The position numbers and the translations under genes were made by a program. This document shows, one piece after another, positions 1 to 8,693 of a stretch of DNA of 64,000 bases; the first letter of the stretch is position 1, and every line of letters begins with the position of its first letter. The notes beneath the pieces are model-generated. The model had not been told where the DNA came from, did no database searches, and saw only the letters and a program-made list of their open reading frames with translations. This stretch comes from Vibrio kanaloae (GTDB taxonomy: Bacteria; Pseudomonadota; Gammaproteobacteria; Enterobacterales; Vibrionaceae), in contig NZ_AP025498.1 in assembly GCF_024347535.1 (NCBI RefSeq), positions 930,001-994,000 of the forward strand, in the 5' to 3' direction.

Positions 1-642
1 ATGCCACTAGAGTGTGAAGCCTTGCCTGTTGATGGTGAACCCTTGCTTGGTTTGTCGATCAACATTGATTCTCAGCGCTTACACAGTTTGGTGAAAAAGT
101 TAGAAGACCAAGGCTTTCTTGAAAGCTACTGCAACAAACATAAGCAGAACTCGAGTGGTTTAGAGTCGACCCCCATGGAAGAACAGATGCTAGACAGTTT
201 TACTCGACTGATCAAAACCCTGCACTGCGACATTGAAGCCAACATACTGGGTGATGCGCTCGTTAGCGAAATTGTTTATCGTGCATTAACAGGGTCTGAA
301 GGGCGTGTGTTATTCGACCTTGCTCATCACGACGGCCACTATGCACGTGTTGCCAAAGCGCTGTCTAAAGTACATGAAGAGTATGATCAAACCATTACCG
401 TTCAATCGCTCGCTGATGAAGCGAACATGAGCGTGTCTGCTTTCCATAATGCTTTTCGAAACGTCACCTTTGAATCACCACTTCAATACCTGAAGAAGGT
501 AAGGCTTAACAAAGCTAAAGAACTGATTCAGTCAGAAGGCCTGCGAATTAACGACGCTGCACGCCGAGTCGGCTACTCCAGCCCATCCCAATTTAGCCGT
601 GAATTTAAACGCCATTTCAATACCACTCCAAGAGCGGTGTAG
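1..642 (+). CDS. AraC-family transcriptional regulator (5' truncated by window edge)
   Basis: C-terminal 213 residues of an AraC regulator of the AraC_N (type I) group. The visible start reads like the end of the N-terminal effector domain (PLECE...EPLLGLSINID, normally internal), so the ATG at base 1 is probably not the start; full-length relatives are near 300 residues. The last ~100 residues hold two helix-turn-helix motifs, with the first recognition region around SLADEANMSVSAFHNAFR and the second around DAARRVGYSSPSQFSREFKRHF, which is the classic AraC signature. The target is unknown. The next gene on this strand, a RidA repeat protein, begins about 630 bases downstream, so co-transcription is unlikely. 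Confidence 0.9.
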   Translation: MPLECEALPVDGEPLLGLSINIDSQRLHSLVKKLEDQGFLESYCNKHKQNSSGLESTPMEEQMLDSFTRLIKTLHCDIEANILGDALVSEIVYRALTGSEGRVLFDLAHHDGHYARVAKALSKVHEEYDQTITVQSLADEANMSVSAFHNAFRNVTFESPLQYLKKVRLNKAKELIQSEGLRINDAARRVGYSSPSQFSREFKRHFNTTPRAV

Positions 643-1274
643 CTCTTCTTTCAAGCAAATCCATGTTCCAAAAACTATTGCGTCGATAGTTCTTCTGACG
701 CCATATCTATTTCAGATATCACCACTTCTTAGTACGACAACGACCTTTCTCTCGCAGTTACCCTAAACCTCTTATTTGTTAAATTATATGAGGAGGTGTA
801 TCTAATAATGGGCGTTGTTAGTATGTTGGTATTTTAGTATGAACATATTATTAACGTACTTGTATAAAATAGGCTCTTTAAAATAATTAGTTAAATAGAT
901 TAAAAGTTTATTCAGGATATATTAGGGTGATTTAAATAGTTCTGATAATAAGGCTTTTTAGTGTGAACAACCTATCAAATATAATCTAAATTTTGGAAAT
1001 CACTCATCGAATTATCTGAGATAGTATTCAGAATTATTGAATAGACTAAAAAATAAAGATAATTTGGCACTCGATAAATCCTTTTTTTACGGATAATTAG
1101 TCGCTCGATGACTAATTATTCTGTAATTAATTGGTTTATAGTAAAGTGATAGTCTGATGAATATCACGTTTAACTAAAACTAATTCGCTTAACATGCCGC
1201 TACTTTAATCATTATTTCCAATACGATTGTTAAATATAAATACGTATACCTATTTTATTAAAAGGATAATACCA
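643..1274. other. AT-rich intergenic region
   Basis: No convincing gene in about 630 bases. It is strikingly AT-rich compared with its flanks. It contains a perfect 10-bp inverted repeat, ATAATTAGTC / GACTAATTAT (1093-1102 and 1110-1119, 7-base loop), without a following T run, so a protein-binding site is likelier than a terminator. A Shine-Dalgarno-like AAGGAT stands just before the RidA start at 1275. Confidence 0.6.
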
Positions 1275-2522
1275 ATGAGTAGCGATATCATTAAAATATC
1301 AAGAAACACTGAAAATTCGCCAATTAATTCTGTATCTACACAAACGGTCGCTTTTTCTCATTATAATAACTTTTCTGCTCAACTTCCGGTTGATCCTAAA
1401 ACAGGTGAAATAGTCATCGGTGACATTACAGATCAAGCTGCACAATGTTTAAATAATATTAAATCGATTGTTGAAAGCATCGATCATGTTATGGATGATG
1501 TCGTGAAAATTAATGTTTTCGTTAAGAATATATCTGATATCGATGCTATTGATGAAGTTTACAAAAGCTTCTTTAACAACAGCCTACCTACACGTACCGT
1601 AGTGGGTGTAGCTGCACTGCCAAACAGTGATGCGTTAGTTCAAATGGATGCGCTTATTTCAAACAGCGAAGGCACTAAACCACAAAAACCTTGCGCGCTA
1701 GTAAAGGTATCAAGAAACACGGGTAACGCGCCTCAAAGTTCTGTATCGACGCAGACCGCGGCATTTTCTCACTACAACAACCTTTCAGCTCAATTGCCTA
1801 TCGATGTAAATACAGGAGAGTTGGTTTCCGGTGGTATCACAGAACAAACGACACAATGTTTAGCAAACATTAAAACGATTTTAGAGAGTATCGGTCATGT
1901 CATGAATGATGTGGTTAAAACCACTATCTACCTTAAAAGTGTTGAAGATGCAGAAAAGGTAAATGAAGTTTGCGCTAAGTTCTTCCCAAGTTATGTGCCA
2001 GCGCGAACAGTTGTTCATGCCGCTGAACTACCAATGGGCGCTTTAATTCAAATTGATACATCCGTTTCACATGGCGACGGTACACCTCCGCAATTACCAG
2101 AAGACACTCGCTTGTTGGTTATTGAAGCTAATAATACTGTTGCTGCACCATTCATGCCTTATTCGCACACCGTTGCTTTCTCTCACTACAATCATATTTC
2201 AGGACAATTACCTTTAGACCCGAAAACAAATGAAATTGTTGCTGGTGGTGTAAAAGAGCAAACAGATCAATGTTTACAAAATATTAAGGCGATAATTGAA
2301 AGTGTTGACCATAGCATGGACGATACGGTGAAAATTAATATTCAACTTAAGGATATTTCAGATATTGATGCGGTGAACGAGATCTACACAACGTTCTTTA
2401 ATGCTGATTTACCGGCAAGAACGGTAGTAGGAGTTTCAGAAATACCAATGAATGCTTTAGTACAAATTGATGCTGTCGTTTCTAACTGTGAAGGGACGCC
2501 TCCACAAGACGTTGTTGCATAA
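1275..2522 (+). CDS. Triple-domain RidA (YjgF/YER057c/UK114) protein
   Basis: 415 residues made of three consecutive RidA domains, roughly 1-137, 138-275 and 276-415. Each repeats the pattern VAFSHYN..SAQLP-D..TGE, then a helix QCL-NIK-I-ES, then (T/A)RTVV near its end. That arginine matches the substrate-carboxylate-binding Arg of E. coli RidA (R105). The Cys two residues later in E. coli is Val in all three. Only the third domain keeps the PYSHTV and SGQLP segments close to canonical RidA. RidA proteins deaminate reactive enamine/imine intermediates and are normally ~130-residue trimers, so one chain here could fold as an intramolecular trimer (inference). A longer frame opens at 1227, but the ATG at 1275 has a better ribosome site and begins where homology begins. 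Confidence 0.9.
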   Translation: MSSDIIKISRNTENSPINSVSTQTVAFSHYNNFSAQLPVDPKTGEIVIGDITDQAAQCLNNIKSIVESIDHVMDDVVKINVFVKNISDIDAIDEVYKSFFNNSLPTRTVVGVAALPNSDALVQMDALISNSEGTKPQKPCALVKVSRNTGNAPQSSVSTQTAAFSHYNNLSAQLPIDVNTGELVSGGITEQTTQCLANIKTILESIGHVMNDVVKTTIYLKSVEDAEKVNEVCAKFFPSYVPARTVVHAAELPMGALIQIDTSVSHGDGTPPQLPEDTRLLVIEANNTVAAPFMPYSHTVAFSHYNHISGQLPLDPKTNEIVAGGVKEQTDQCLQNIKAIIESVDHSMDDTVKINIQLKDISDIDAVNEIYTTFFNADLPARTVVGVSEIPMNALVQIDAVVSNCEGTPPQDVVA

Positions 2523-2549
2523 ATCAATTAAACCCTTCTCGATAATATC

Positions 2550-2608
2550 GATCAGATCTCGGTTTAGCTTCCAAATAGGGAGCAAACTCAACAGGCCGAG
2601 ATCTGATC
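2550..2608. repeat. Perfect 13-bp inverted repeat with 33-base spacer
   Basis: GATCAGATCTCGG at 2550-2562 is the exact reverse complement of CCGAGATCTGATC at 2596-2608. The stem can extend inward by two G-U pairs and one further pair. No T tract follows, so this is not an ordinary rho-independent terminator. It lies just after the RidA stop codon. Confidence 0.75.
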
Positions 2609-2735
2609 CGTTCACCTCATTACTCAAGTCCATCGAAGCGACACACCTAAGCTTACCCCGTAAACATGGTATTTATAAGGTTGAAGTGTTTTAATATGAA
2701 AAACAGACGCTTAACGTAAGAAAGAAAACCAGTTT

Positions 2736-3092
2736 ATGCAATTTCGAGTTATTTTACTGCTGTGCCTTACCCTAATAGGCTGTTCGTCCAATCAAGAGTT
2801 GGTATCCGACCCAACAACCATCACGCTATTTTATGGCGATACATCCATATCCGCAGGTGTGTTAGAAGACAAAACATTCAATTCAGTGCTCGCCGATAGG
2901 GTTGAAAGCGTTACGTTTTCGGGCTCAATATCAAAGCAAGACTCAAGCTATTTTGTCGATATGTTAGTGATTCGAGAAACAAAAGAGCCACGTTCAACAA
3001 GGCAACTGAACACCTCGCTTCTAATGAAACTGGGAGAGTTAGTGGATGTTGGCGGTGTAAATAACGATGTATTCAGGGTCATCCTCGAGTAA
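2736..3092 (+). CDS. Small putative lipoprotein, unknown function
   Basis: 118 residues with a type II signal peptide: a short charged start, a hydrophobic core (VILLLCLTL) and the lipobox LIGC, placing the lipidated Cys near residue 16. Ser-Ser-Asn after the Cys, with no Asp at +2, suggests outer-membrane sorting (inference). The mature part is rich in Thr/Ser and Val and looks beta-rich. I do not recognise a family. It lies about 210 bases after the RidA gene, beyond the inverted repeat, and probably has its own promoter. Confidence 0.7.
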   Translation: MQFRVILLLCLTLIGCSSNQELVSDPTTITLFYGDTSISAGVLEDKTFNSVLADRVESVTFSGSISKQDSSYFVDMLVIRETKEPRSTRQLNTSLLMKLGELVDVGGVNNDVFRVILE

Positions 3093-3186
3093 CAAAAATA
3101 AAGTGTTCAATTAATCTGAATTTTTGCTTTACCTCAACTTAGCTTCAAATCTTAAGCTTCTCTTACTGATTAAGAAGGAGCTTATT

Positions 3187-3336
3187 ATGCAAAATAATTA
3201 CGTAAAAGAACTCGCTGTTAAAACTTACCAAGAAGACCTTGAAAAAGAGTACGTTAAATCGCGATCTATGCCATTCCACGCCCCCAGTTTTATCAGTGGG
3301 GTACTGTTGTCAGTTGTGCTGGTTGGACTGTTTTAA
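3187..3336 (+). CDS. 49-residue single-pass membrane protein
   Basis: A small ORF preceded by a strong AAGGAG ribosome site (about 3174-3180) with suitable spacing, which supports translation from the ATG at 3187 rather than from an upstream in-frame start at 3124. The first 30 residues are charged (KELAVKTYQEDLEKEYVKSRS). The last ~17 form one hydrophobic helix (FISGVLLSVVLVGLF) ending at the stop, like a tail-anchored peptide. Function unknown. Confidence 0.65.
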   Translation: MQNNYVKELAVKTYQEDLEKEYVKSRSMPFHAPSFISGVLLSVVLVGLF

Positions 3337-3483
3337 ATCTTTGATCCATTACCAATTCTCAATATCTCTATTTGATGCACTTTAATGCATACGGCACAAT
3401 TGCTTAGGTTGAGTTGTGACGCCAATGTCGAGAGGAAGTATGGCAAGCCTTGGTGTTTTAGAACGGTGTTATGGGGATTAATC

Positions 3484-4002
3484 ATGGATATATTTTTACA
3501 CTTACTTCACCCAGATGATGTCAGTGCTTTATTGGAGTTCGAAGTCGAAAATAGAGAGTGGTTTGAGCAATTTGTTCCAGCTCGGGAGGACCGTTTCTAT
3601 TCTAACGCGGGCGTTGCTGAGCAAGTCATGAGCTTTCTAACAGAGTATGACAATGGCGAGATGATTCCTATGTTGATCAAAGACGCCAATGGCACTGTCT
3701 GTGGAAGAATCAACATCCGCGATATCGACCAAAGCACTCAAAGTGGAGAGCTAGGCTATCGAGTTGGTCATTCCTTTGCTTCAAAAGGCGTTGCGTCTAA
3801 CGCAGTAAAGCAGCTTCTAGACTATTTGGCGGAACAGACCAACCTTAAATATGTTGATGCCTATGCGTTAGTGGGTAATGTCGGCTCAAATAAAATCTTG
3901 TCCAAGGCCGGTTTTGACTTAGTTGAACGCGTTGAAAGTTACGCCGTGTTCAAAGGGAAGGATCAAGATGCTCATTATTATCGTAGGGCGTTATCTATGT
4001 AA
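3484..4002 (+). CDS. GNAT-family N-acetyltransferase (RimJ/RimL-like)
   Basis: 172 residues from the ATG at 3484, which has GGGGA six bases upstream; a longer frame from 3385 adds residues with no family resemblance. The order LxLLHPDDVSALLEFEVENREWF, then GRINIRDIDQSTQSGELGYRVG, then GVASNAVKQLLDYL is that of the Acetyltransf_3 group that includes ribosomal-protein Ala acetyltransferases. SNKILSKAGF is the typical C-terminal GNAT segment. It uses acetyl-CoA; the acceptor is unknown. A YciI-family gene follows 39 bases later on the same strand, suggesting co-transcription. Confidence 0.85.
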   Translation: MDIFLHLLHPDDVSALLEFEVENREWFEQFVPAREDRFYSNAGVAEQVMSFLTEYDNGEMIPMLIKDANGTVCGRINIRDIDQSTQSGELGYRVGHSFASKGVASNAVKQLLDYLAEQTNLKYVDAYALVGNVGSNKILSKAGFDLVERVESYAVFKGKDQDAHYYRRALSM

Positions 4003-4041
4003 CTGAACACTCTTAATATTAACCTACAGTAAGGAAATATT

Positions 4042-4326
4042 ATGTTTATTGTTTCTCTCGAATACCAAGTGTCTTTGGAGGAAGTAGATCTCTTCATTCC
4101 AGAACATGTTGAGTTTTTAAACAAGCAGTATGAACTCGGGCACTTTCAGCTGTCGGGCCGTAAGAACCCTAGAACGGGTGGTGTTATTTTGTCCACACTT
4201 AGCAACAGGGAGAAGTTAGACATGCTTTTGACCGAGGATCCTTTTTATCGAGAGAATATCGCTAAGTATGAAGTCATCGAGATGTTGCCGGCGAAGGCGT
4301 CTAAAGAGTTCGAGTTTTTGTTATAG
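4042..4326 (+). CDS. YciI-family protein
   Basis: 94 residues, the usual length for the YCII-related ferredoxin-fold domain. Features: an N-terminal strand MFIVSLEYQVSLEEVDLFIPEHVEFL with the His conserved in the family (EH at ~18-19), a central G(R)KNPRTGGVIL turn, and EDPFYRENIAKYEVIEM near the end. YciI proteins are small dimeric proteins of largely unknown role, proposed to carry out lyase- or dehalogenase-like chemistry. AAGGA lies upstream of the start. Probably in one unit with the preceding GNAT gene. Confidence 0.85.
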   Translation: MFIVSLEYQVSLEEVDLFIPEHVEFLNKQYELGHFQLSGRKNPRTGGVILSTLSNREKLDMLLTEDPFYRENIAKYEVIEMLPAKASKEFEFLL

Positions 4327-4534
4327 GGTACATTTATTCTACGAAGTTGACTGGTATCTTAACTTATTGTCTTAATTGGACTTTAATCATATAAACCCCC
4401 GCCAGTGGTCGCTTGAGATGTAAACTTGCATGAGTAATATTACCCGCAAATTTGACAGGGCAGTTTTTAAGGTTCGGGCATAGTTTCTCTTGTCTTTATG
4501 GCTCCATTACTTATGTGTACGAGTTCGAGGTGAT

Positions 4535-5287
4535 ATGAAATATTTAATAGGCGCTTTCTTAGGTGTTCTGTCTTTGCCTACGTCGGCGGAGTCGATGGTT
4601 ATTGTTGACTCGGAAAGAGATCGTTCTATACCTATAGAGGTTGTTTTGCCGCAGGATTCTGACAGTTGTACAACAACAGAACAGTGTGACGTGGCTTTTA
4701 TGAGTGCTGGTAATCGAGTTCCATTCACCAAATATAGTTTTGTTGGAGAAATGCTGAACGATAGGGATTACATGACCATTTATGTCGATCATGAACTACC
4801 AAGTGATCCTCCTTTATCGAAGACTGGTGACTTGTATAAGACAAGAATTGAGAATTGGAGGCGAGGGGCACAGACTCTCAACATACTTCAACATGAGCTA
4901 GCGAGTCGTTTCCCTACTTATGATTTTGACAAGTTAACCTTGGTGGGGCATTCCAACGGCGGAGATATCTCCACATGGTTGAGTAACGAAAATAAAGGTT
5001 ATATTTCTCAGTTAATTACGCTCGACCATAAACGAGTCACTCTGCCTAAAAATGAAAAGGTTCGAGTGCTTTCCATTCGAGCAACTGAATACCCTACCAA
5101 AGAGGGTGTACTACCGACTGAATTAGAGCAGAAGCAATATGGTAGTTGTGTTGTTGAGCTTCCAGACTCTAAACATATGGATTTAAGTGATTATGGCTCT
5201 AATCTCGCGAAGCAAAGTATGAATGACATTATTGTTGGCTTTTTGGATGGCTTAGCGTGCGAGGAGTTGAGAGTAAAAGTTGAGTAG
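4535..5287 (+). CDS. Secreted alpha/beta-hydrolase-like protein
   Basis: 250 residues from the ATG at 4535 (GAGG just upstream). It starts with a Sec signal peptide, MKYLIGAFLGVLSLPTSA, cleaved near residue 18. A nucleophile elbow G-H-S-N-G-G (LTLVGHSNGGDISTW) follows a predicted strand, as in lipases and esterases. A C-terminal His in DSKHMDLSDYG is a likely catalytic His, and LDH after ITL may supply the acid. Two cysteines near the mature N-terminus (SCTTTEQCD) could form a disulfide. Substrate unknown. A longer frame from 4490 would bury the signal peptide and is disfavoured. Confidence 0.75.
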   Translation: MKYLIGAFLGVLSLPTSAESMVIVDSERDRSIPIEVVLPQDSDSCTTTEQCDVAFMSAGNRVPFTKYSFVGEMLNDRDYMTIYVDHELPSDPPLSKTGDLYKTRIENWRRGAQTLNILQHELASRFPTYDFDKLTLVGHSNGGDISTWLSNENKGYISQLITLDHKRVTLPKNEKVRVLSIRATEYPTKEGVLPTELEQKQYGSCVVELPDSKHMDLSDYGSNLAKQSMNDIIVGFLDGLACEELRVKVE

Positions 5288-5365
5288 AAACATCTAATTC
5301 ATTAGGGCGTGATATCTGCATTCGGAATAGACGACCGACTTAATCGATTATCGCCTTATACATTA

Positions 5366-5408
5366 GAAGCTGGCAGCGTCCTTCTAGCCAGCTTCGAGCC
5401 TTTTTATT
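5366..5408 (+). terminator. Rho-independent terminator after the hydrolase gene
   Basis: 9-bp stem GAAGCTGGC (5366-5374) / GCCAGCTTC (5387-5395), followed by GAGCC and TTTTTATTT. Confidence 0.7.
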
Positions 5409-5458
5409 TCAAGGTTTAAGGTTACTTCTTAGGTTTATGACCACTTATAAATTTACGG

Positions 5459-5905
5459 TTACTTCTGAGGTTTGTTACGTTCGATTACGCTAATCGCGAT
5501 CGCCAAGAATAGGATGTCTTTCACTAGGAAGAAGTTAGTGACTAAGATGCCATCCGATACTTTCCAAGCATTTGGCGTTGTAATCAGGAAGCTGAGTGTC
5601 ACAACAAAGATAGCCGCTGCCGCAATGCCTGAATAGAAGGCAACTGTCGGTTTCTTAAATCCAACGATCAGTCCAATTGCGACAATGATCTCCGCACCAC
5701 CCACCATGTTAGACACAGCTTGTACTGAGAACAGACTGTAAAGCCAGTTCATTGCGGGATGATTTGCGATTAGAGGTTCAATGAGCATCGCTTCGGTTGG
5801 CGTAAATTTGTAGATACCAATCCAAGCTAGCACTAATGCTACGCCAACCACTCCAAGGTTATATCCCACATTAGTCTGTTTTAAATCATAGGTTTGAACA
5901 TGCAT
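5459..5905 (-). CDS. DUF417-family inner-membrane protein (YkgB/RclC-like)
   Basis: 148 residues from the ATG at 5905, which has GGAG seven bases upstream; the longer frame to 5956 has no support. Four hydrophobic segments are visible: GVVGVALVLAWIGIYKF, the region around WLYSLFSVQAV and IIVAIGLIVGF, GIAAAAIFVVTLSFLITTP, and FLVKDILFLAIAISVIE. The motif WIGIYKFTPTEA.I.PLI..HP is typical of DUF417 proteins. E. coli RclC, a member, is induced by reactive chlorine, but no rcl partners are seen here. It stands alone, so its stress role is inference. Confidence 0.8.
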   Translation of the reverse strand: MHVQTYDLKQTNVGYNLGVVGVALVLAWIGIYKFTPTEAMLIEPLIANHPAMNWLYSLFSVQAVSNMVGGAEIIVAIGLIVGFKKPTVAFYSGIAAAAIFVVTLSFLITTPNAWKVSDGILVTNFFLVKDILFLAIAISVIERNKPQK

Positions 5906-6152
5906 AAAAGTACTCCATTTAATAAAATCCCTGAATATGACCGCACGAGTACACATTTAATTTCGTTGTGAGAATTATACTTAATTTTTTTTAGCGAGCG
6001 TAGGTTCGAGAATTCATGAATCGGGTCGAAAAGTGGTTAGTTGCAAAGGCGAGGTGTAAGGCGGGAAGAGGTACGCTCTAATTTTTTTCAATATTAGAAG
6101 TTTGAATTAGATTACGCTGACGTAAATACTAATTATAAGAAGAGAATCACCT

Positions 6153-6512
6153 GTGAAAATCCATAGAATTAACCCGACCAAACGTTGGAATGATGTAGCT
6201 GTCCTTAATGGCATTGCAAGTTTTGCTGAAGTTCCAGAGACGGATGCATCTGAAGGAATTAGAGTCAGGTTCAGAAAATTTTTGATCAGGCTGAAGAAAT
6301 GATGAGTTTGGTCGATATCGATAAATCTCGCGTATTGTCGGTTGCTATTTACCTGACAGATTTCGCTAACTTCGATGCACTGAACGAAGTGTGGGACTCA
6401 TGGTTCCCTGAAAGTAGCGCACAAGTCGTGAATGTGTAAAAGCTGAACTGGTAAACCCGAATTAATGGTTGAGATGTCGTTTATGGTAGTTGTGGGTGAG
6501 AAATTTCAATAA
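6153..6512 (+). pseudogene. Frameshifted single-domain RidA-like pseudogene
   Basis: Reading begins at GTG 6153 (MKIHRINPTKRWND..LNGIASFAEVPETDASEGIRV), then loses frame near 6266-6270, where a single missing base accounts for the break. It resumes in a second frame at 6272 (QKIFDQAEEMMSLVDI, then SVAIYLTDFANFDALNEVW to WFPE). It breaks again near 6420, where RECVKAELVNP lies in a third frame, and once more at about 6466-6470 (ELMVEMSFMVVVGEKFQ, stop 6510-6512). Joined, the fragments give a full ~120-residue RidA domain. Three separate frame changes argue for real decay rather than one sequencing error. Confidence 0.8.
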
Positions 6513-6585
6513 GCCGAAACATTGGTAGAAATAAGCATTAATCGATATAAGCGCTAATTAACTTAAACAGCGACCAGATAAAACA

Positions 6586-6619
6586 AAGCCACTCAGTGAA
6601 TCACTTGAGTGGCTTTTTC
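6586..6619. terminator. Terminator, probably bidirectional, between RidA remnant and BCCT gene
   Basis: 10-bp stem AAGCCACTCA (6586-6595) / TGAGTGGCTT (6606-6615) with TTTTT on the plus side and TTTGTTTT on the minus side. It would end transcription of the BCCT gene on the minus strand. Confidence 0.8.
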
Positions 6620-6656
6620 GTTCTACACGCTACCCGAAACTAAATCGGGCTAGGTA

Positions 6657-8243
6657 TTAAGCGATGCCTTGATCTCTTGCCATCTGTTTAGCGATCTTCG
6701 GTGCGTGCCATAAGCACGGCAACAAGATGAATGAAACAGGAACGGCCGTGATCACAATGAATGACTGTAGAGCCGAGATGCCACCTGCACCCATTGAGAT
6801 AAGCGCAATAGCTACAGCACCCATGATGATACCCCAGAAGGTACGTACCGCTGCGTTCGGTTCCGTTGTGCCTGTCATTACCACACTGATGGTGTAAGTC
6901 ATTGAGTCACCTGTTGTTACGATAAACGTGGTCGTCAGGACCAAAAACAGAATCGAAATCAAAGTAGGGAACGGCAGTTGTCCTGTGATTGCGAGTAGAA
7001 CCGCAGGAAGGTTGAAGCCTTCGAACGCGCTAGAAATTACACCTGGATTCTCTAGTTCAAAAGCTAAACCACTACCACCAACGATGCTGAACCAGAAACA
7101 CGTAACAAGCGGTGCAACGATGCTTATAGAAACGATCATTTGGCGGATAGTACGGCCACGTGAAATACGAGCGATGAAGATCGCCATCATAGGGCCATAA
7201 CCCAAGAACCAACCCCAGAAGAAAACTGTCCAGCCACCGAGCCAAGCAGTATCTTGACGGTAAAGTGCCATTGGGATGAAGTTATCAACCGTCGCACCAA
7301 GGCCCTGAAGGTAGCCATCAATGATGAAGCTAGTAGGGCCAACCACAAGAATGTAGCCGATCAGGCAAACCGATAGAATGATGTTGTAACGGCTAACCAG
7401 TTGGATGCCTTTGTTCACGCCGCTTAATGCAGAAAGCGTGTACATTGAGATTGCGAACAGGACAACCACGCTTTGAGTGGCAAAGCTGTCTGAAATACCA
7501 AACAGTTCGCTCAGTGCGTAGCTGATCTGTAGGCCAAGGAAGCCGATTGGACCGATAGTACCGGCAGCGACTGCCACGATGCTACATGCATCCACAACAT
7601 TGCCAACCCAGCTGTTGATAGCTTTGTCGCCAAGTACAGGGTACAGAAGAGTACGAGGTTTTAGCGGCAAGCCTTTTTCGTAGTGTAGGTACATAAGTAC
7701 AATAGAAGACAGGCCACCTAATATAGCCCATGCAAGAAAACCCCAGTGCATAAACGATTGCGATAACGCGTTTAATGCCATCGCTTGAGGATCAGTGTTG
7801 CCATATAGTGGTGGGGCGGATACGAAGTGCGCAATAGGTTCTGCAGCGGCCCAGAATACGCCACCGCCAGCGAGCAGCGTACATAGGACGATAGACATCC
7901 ATTTGAAGGTTGTCATTTCAGGTAGGGCAAGCGTTCCTAAACGAACATGACCTGTACGCCCTAGTGCAAGCACTAAGCCGATAATGAAATTGAGAAGTAG
8001 AAGGACTTGCCAGAAAGCACCGAACCACTCTGTAGAGTAGCTAAAGCCGGTGTTAACAAGTTCGGACAACACGGAGGTGTTGGTAAAGGCGAGGATGACA
8101 AAGAGGGTTAAAAAACTGCCACTAAGCCAAAAGACTGGGTTTCCGAGTTCCAGTTTCTCACCCAAAGATTGAGCTTTATTGAAATCGATAGAAGTAGATT
8201 CTGCGTTGATGTTTTCGTTGGCGACTTGCGTCAAGTTGGACAT
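6657..8243 (-). CDS. BCCT-family transporter (betaine/carnitine/choline type)
   Basis: 528 residues with about 12 membrane segments, the usual BCCT size. The central signature is recognisable (WTVFFWGWF.GYGPMMAIFIARISRGRTIR), as are FWAAAEPIAHF and FIVTTGDSMTY. The glycine stretch before the AEP segment reads LLAGGGVFWAAAEP instead of the GMGIG seen in the other BCCT of this window (59520-61250), and the tryptophan-rich signature is partly substituted. Substrate and ion coupling may therefore differ from classical betaine transporters (inference). Such proteins import quaternary amines as osmoprotectants or nutrients. The gene is alone on its strand and divergent from the chitinase. Confidence 0.88.
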   Translation of the reverse strand: MSNLTQVANENINAESTSIDFNKAQSLGEKLELGNPVFWLSGSFLTLFVILAFTNTSVLSELVNTGFSYSTEWFGAFWQVLLLLNFIIGLVLALGRTGHVRLGTLALPEMTTFKWMSIVLCTLLAGGGVFWAAAEPIAHFVSAPPLYGNTDPQAMALNALSQSFMHWGFLAWAILGGLSSIVLMYLHYEKGLPLKPRTLLYPVLGDKAINSWVGNVVDACSIVAVAAGTIGPIGFLGLQISYALSELFGISDSFATQSVVVLFAISMYTLSALSGVNKGIQLVSRYNIILSVCLIGYILVVGPTSFIIDGYLQGLGATVDNFIPMALYRQDTAWLGGWTVFFWGWFLGYGPMMAIFIARISRGRTIRQMIVSISIVAPLVTCFWFSIVGGSGLAFELENPGVISSAFEGFNLPAVLLAITGQLPFPTLISILFLVLTTTFIVTTGDSMTYTISVVMTGTTEPNAAVRTFWGIIMGAVAIALISMGAGGISALQSFIVITAVPVSFILLPCLWHAPKIAKQMARDQGIA

Positions 8244-8693
8244 TATTTCTTCGCTATATTTGGCTATTTAAAGCCTATGTATTTCTCCCACACTTACATA
8301 ATAAATGTGAGGCTCGTCAAAAAAGCCGCCGATAATAACATATGTGTTATCAAAAAGTGGGCGAATTTTAAAAAGAACACAAAATCGTGTGCAAACTTCT
8401 ACTTTTTGGTTAGTTTTGATGCGGTTTTTTCCTCGAGTTTGAATCACACTTCTGATTTTTGAGGCATGATTTTTTAGCTTTCCGAAATAAATTAATATTA
8501 GTTATTGGTGCAAAATAAGTGTCGACTCATTGCATGCTTGTAGCAAATTAATGCGAGTCATTTTATAAATTGAGAATGTTTTAGGTGTTTAATTGTACGT
8601 TTTACCTACAGTTGTTTTTTGAAGAGATTTAAGTGATTGAGAAGTATCACTTGGATTAAACATTTTGAAACAAAGACTTAAGGGATAGCTCAC
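8244..8693. promoter_or_regulatory. Divergent intergenic region between BCCT and chitinase
   Basis: About 450 AT-rich bases with no supportable gene; the open frame overlapping the BCCT start looks spurious. It must hold promoters for both flanking genes. A purine-rich AAGGGATAG lies before the chitinase start. I see no clear operator. Confidence 0.5.

Noticed and set aside
1093..1119. ATAATTAGTC / GACTAATTAT inverted repeat in AT-rich DNA
   Set aside because: No U tract and in strongly AT-biased sequence where such palindromes arise by chance; mentioned only in the region note.
2467..2694. 75-codon plus-strand open frame overlapping the RidA end
   Set aside because: It lies in another frame of a real gene, spans the inverted repeat, and has no ribosome site or family resemblance.
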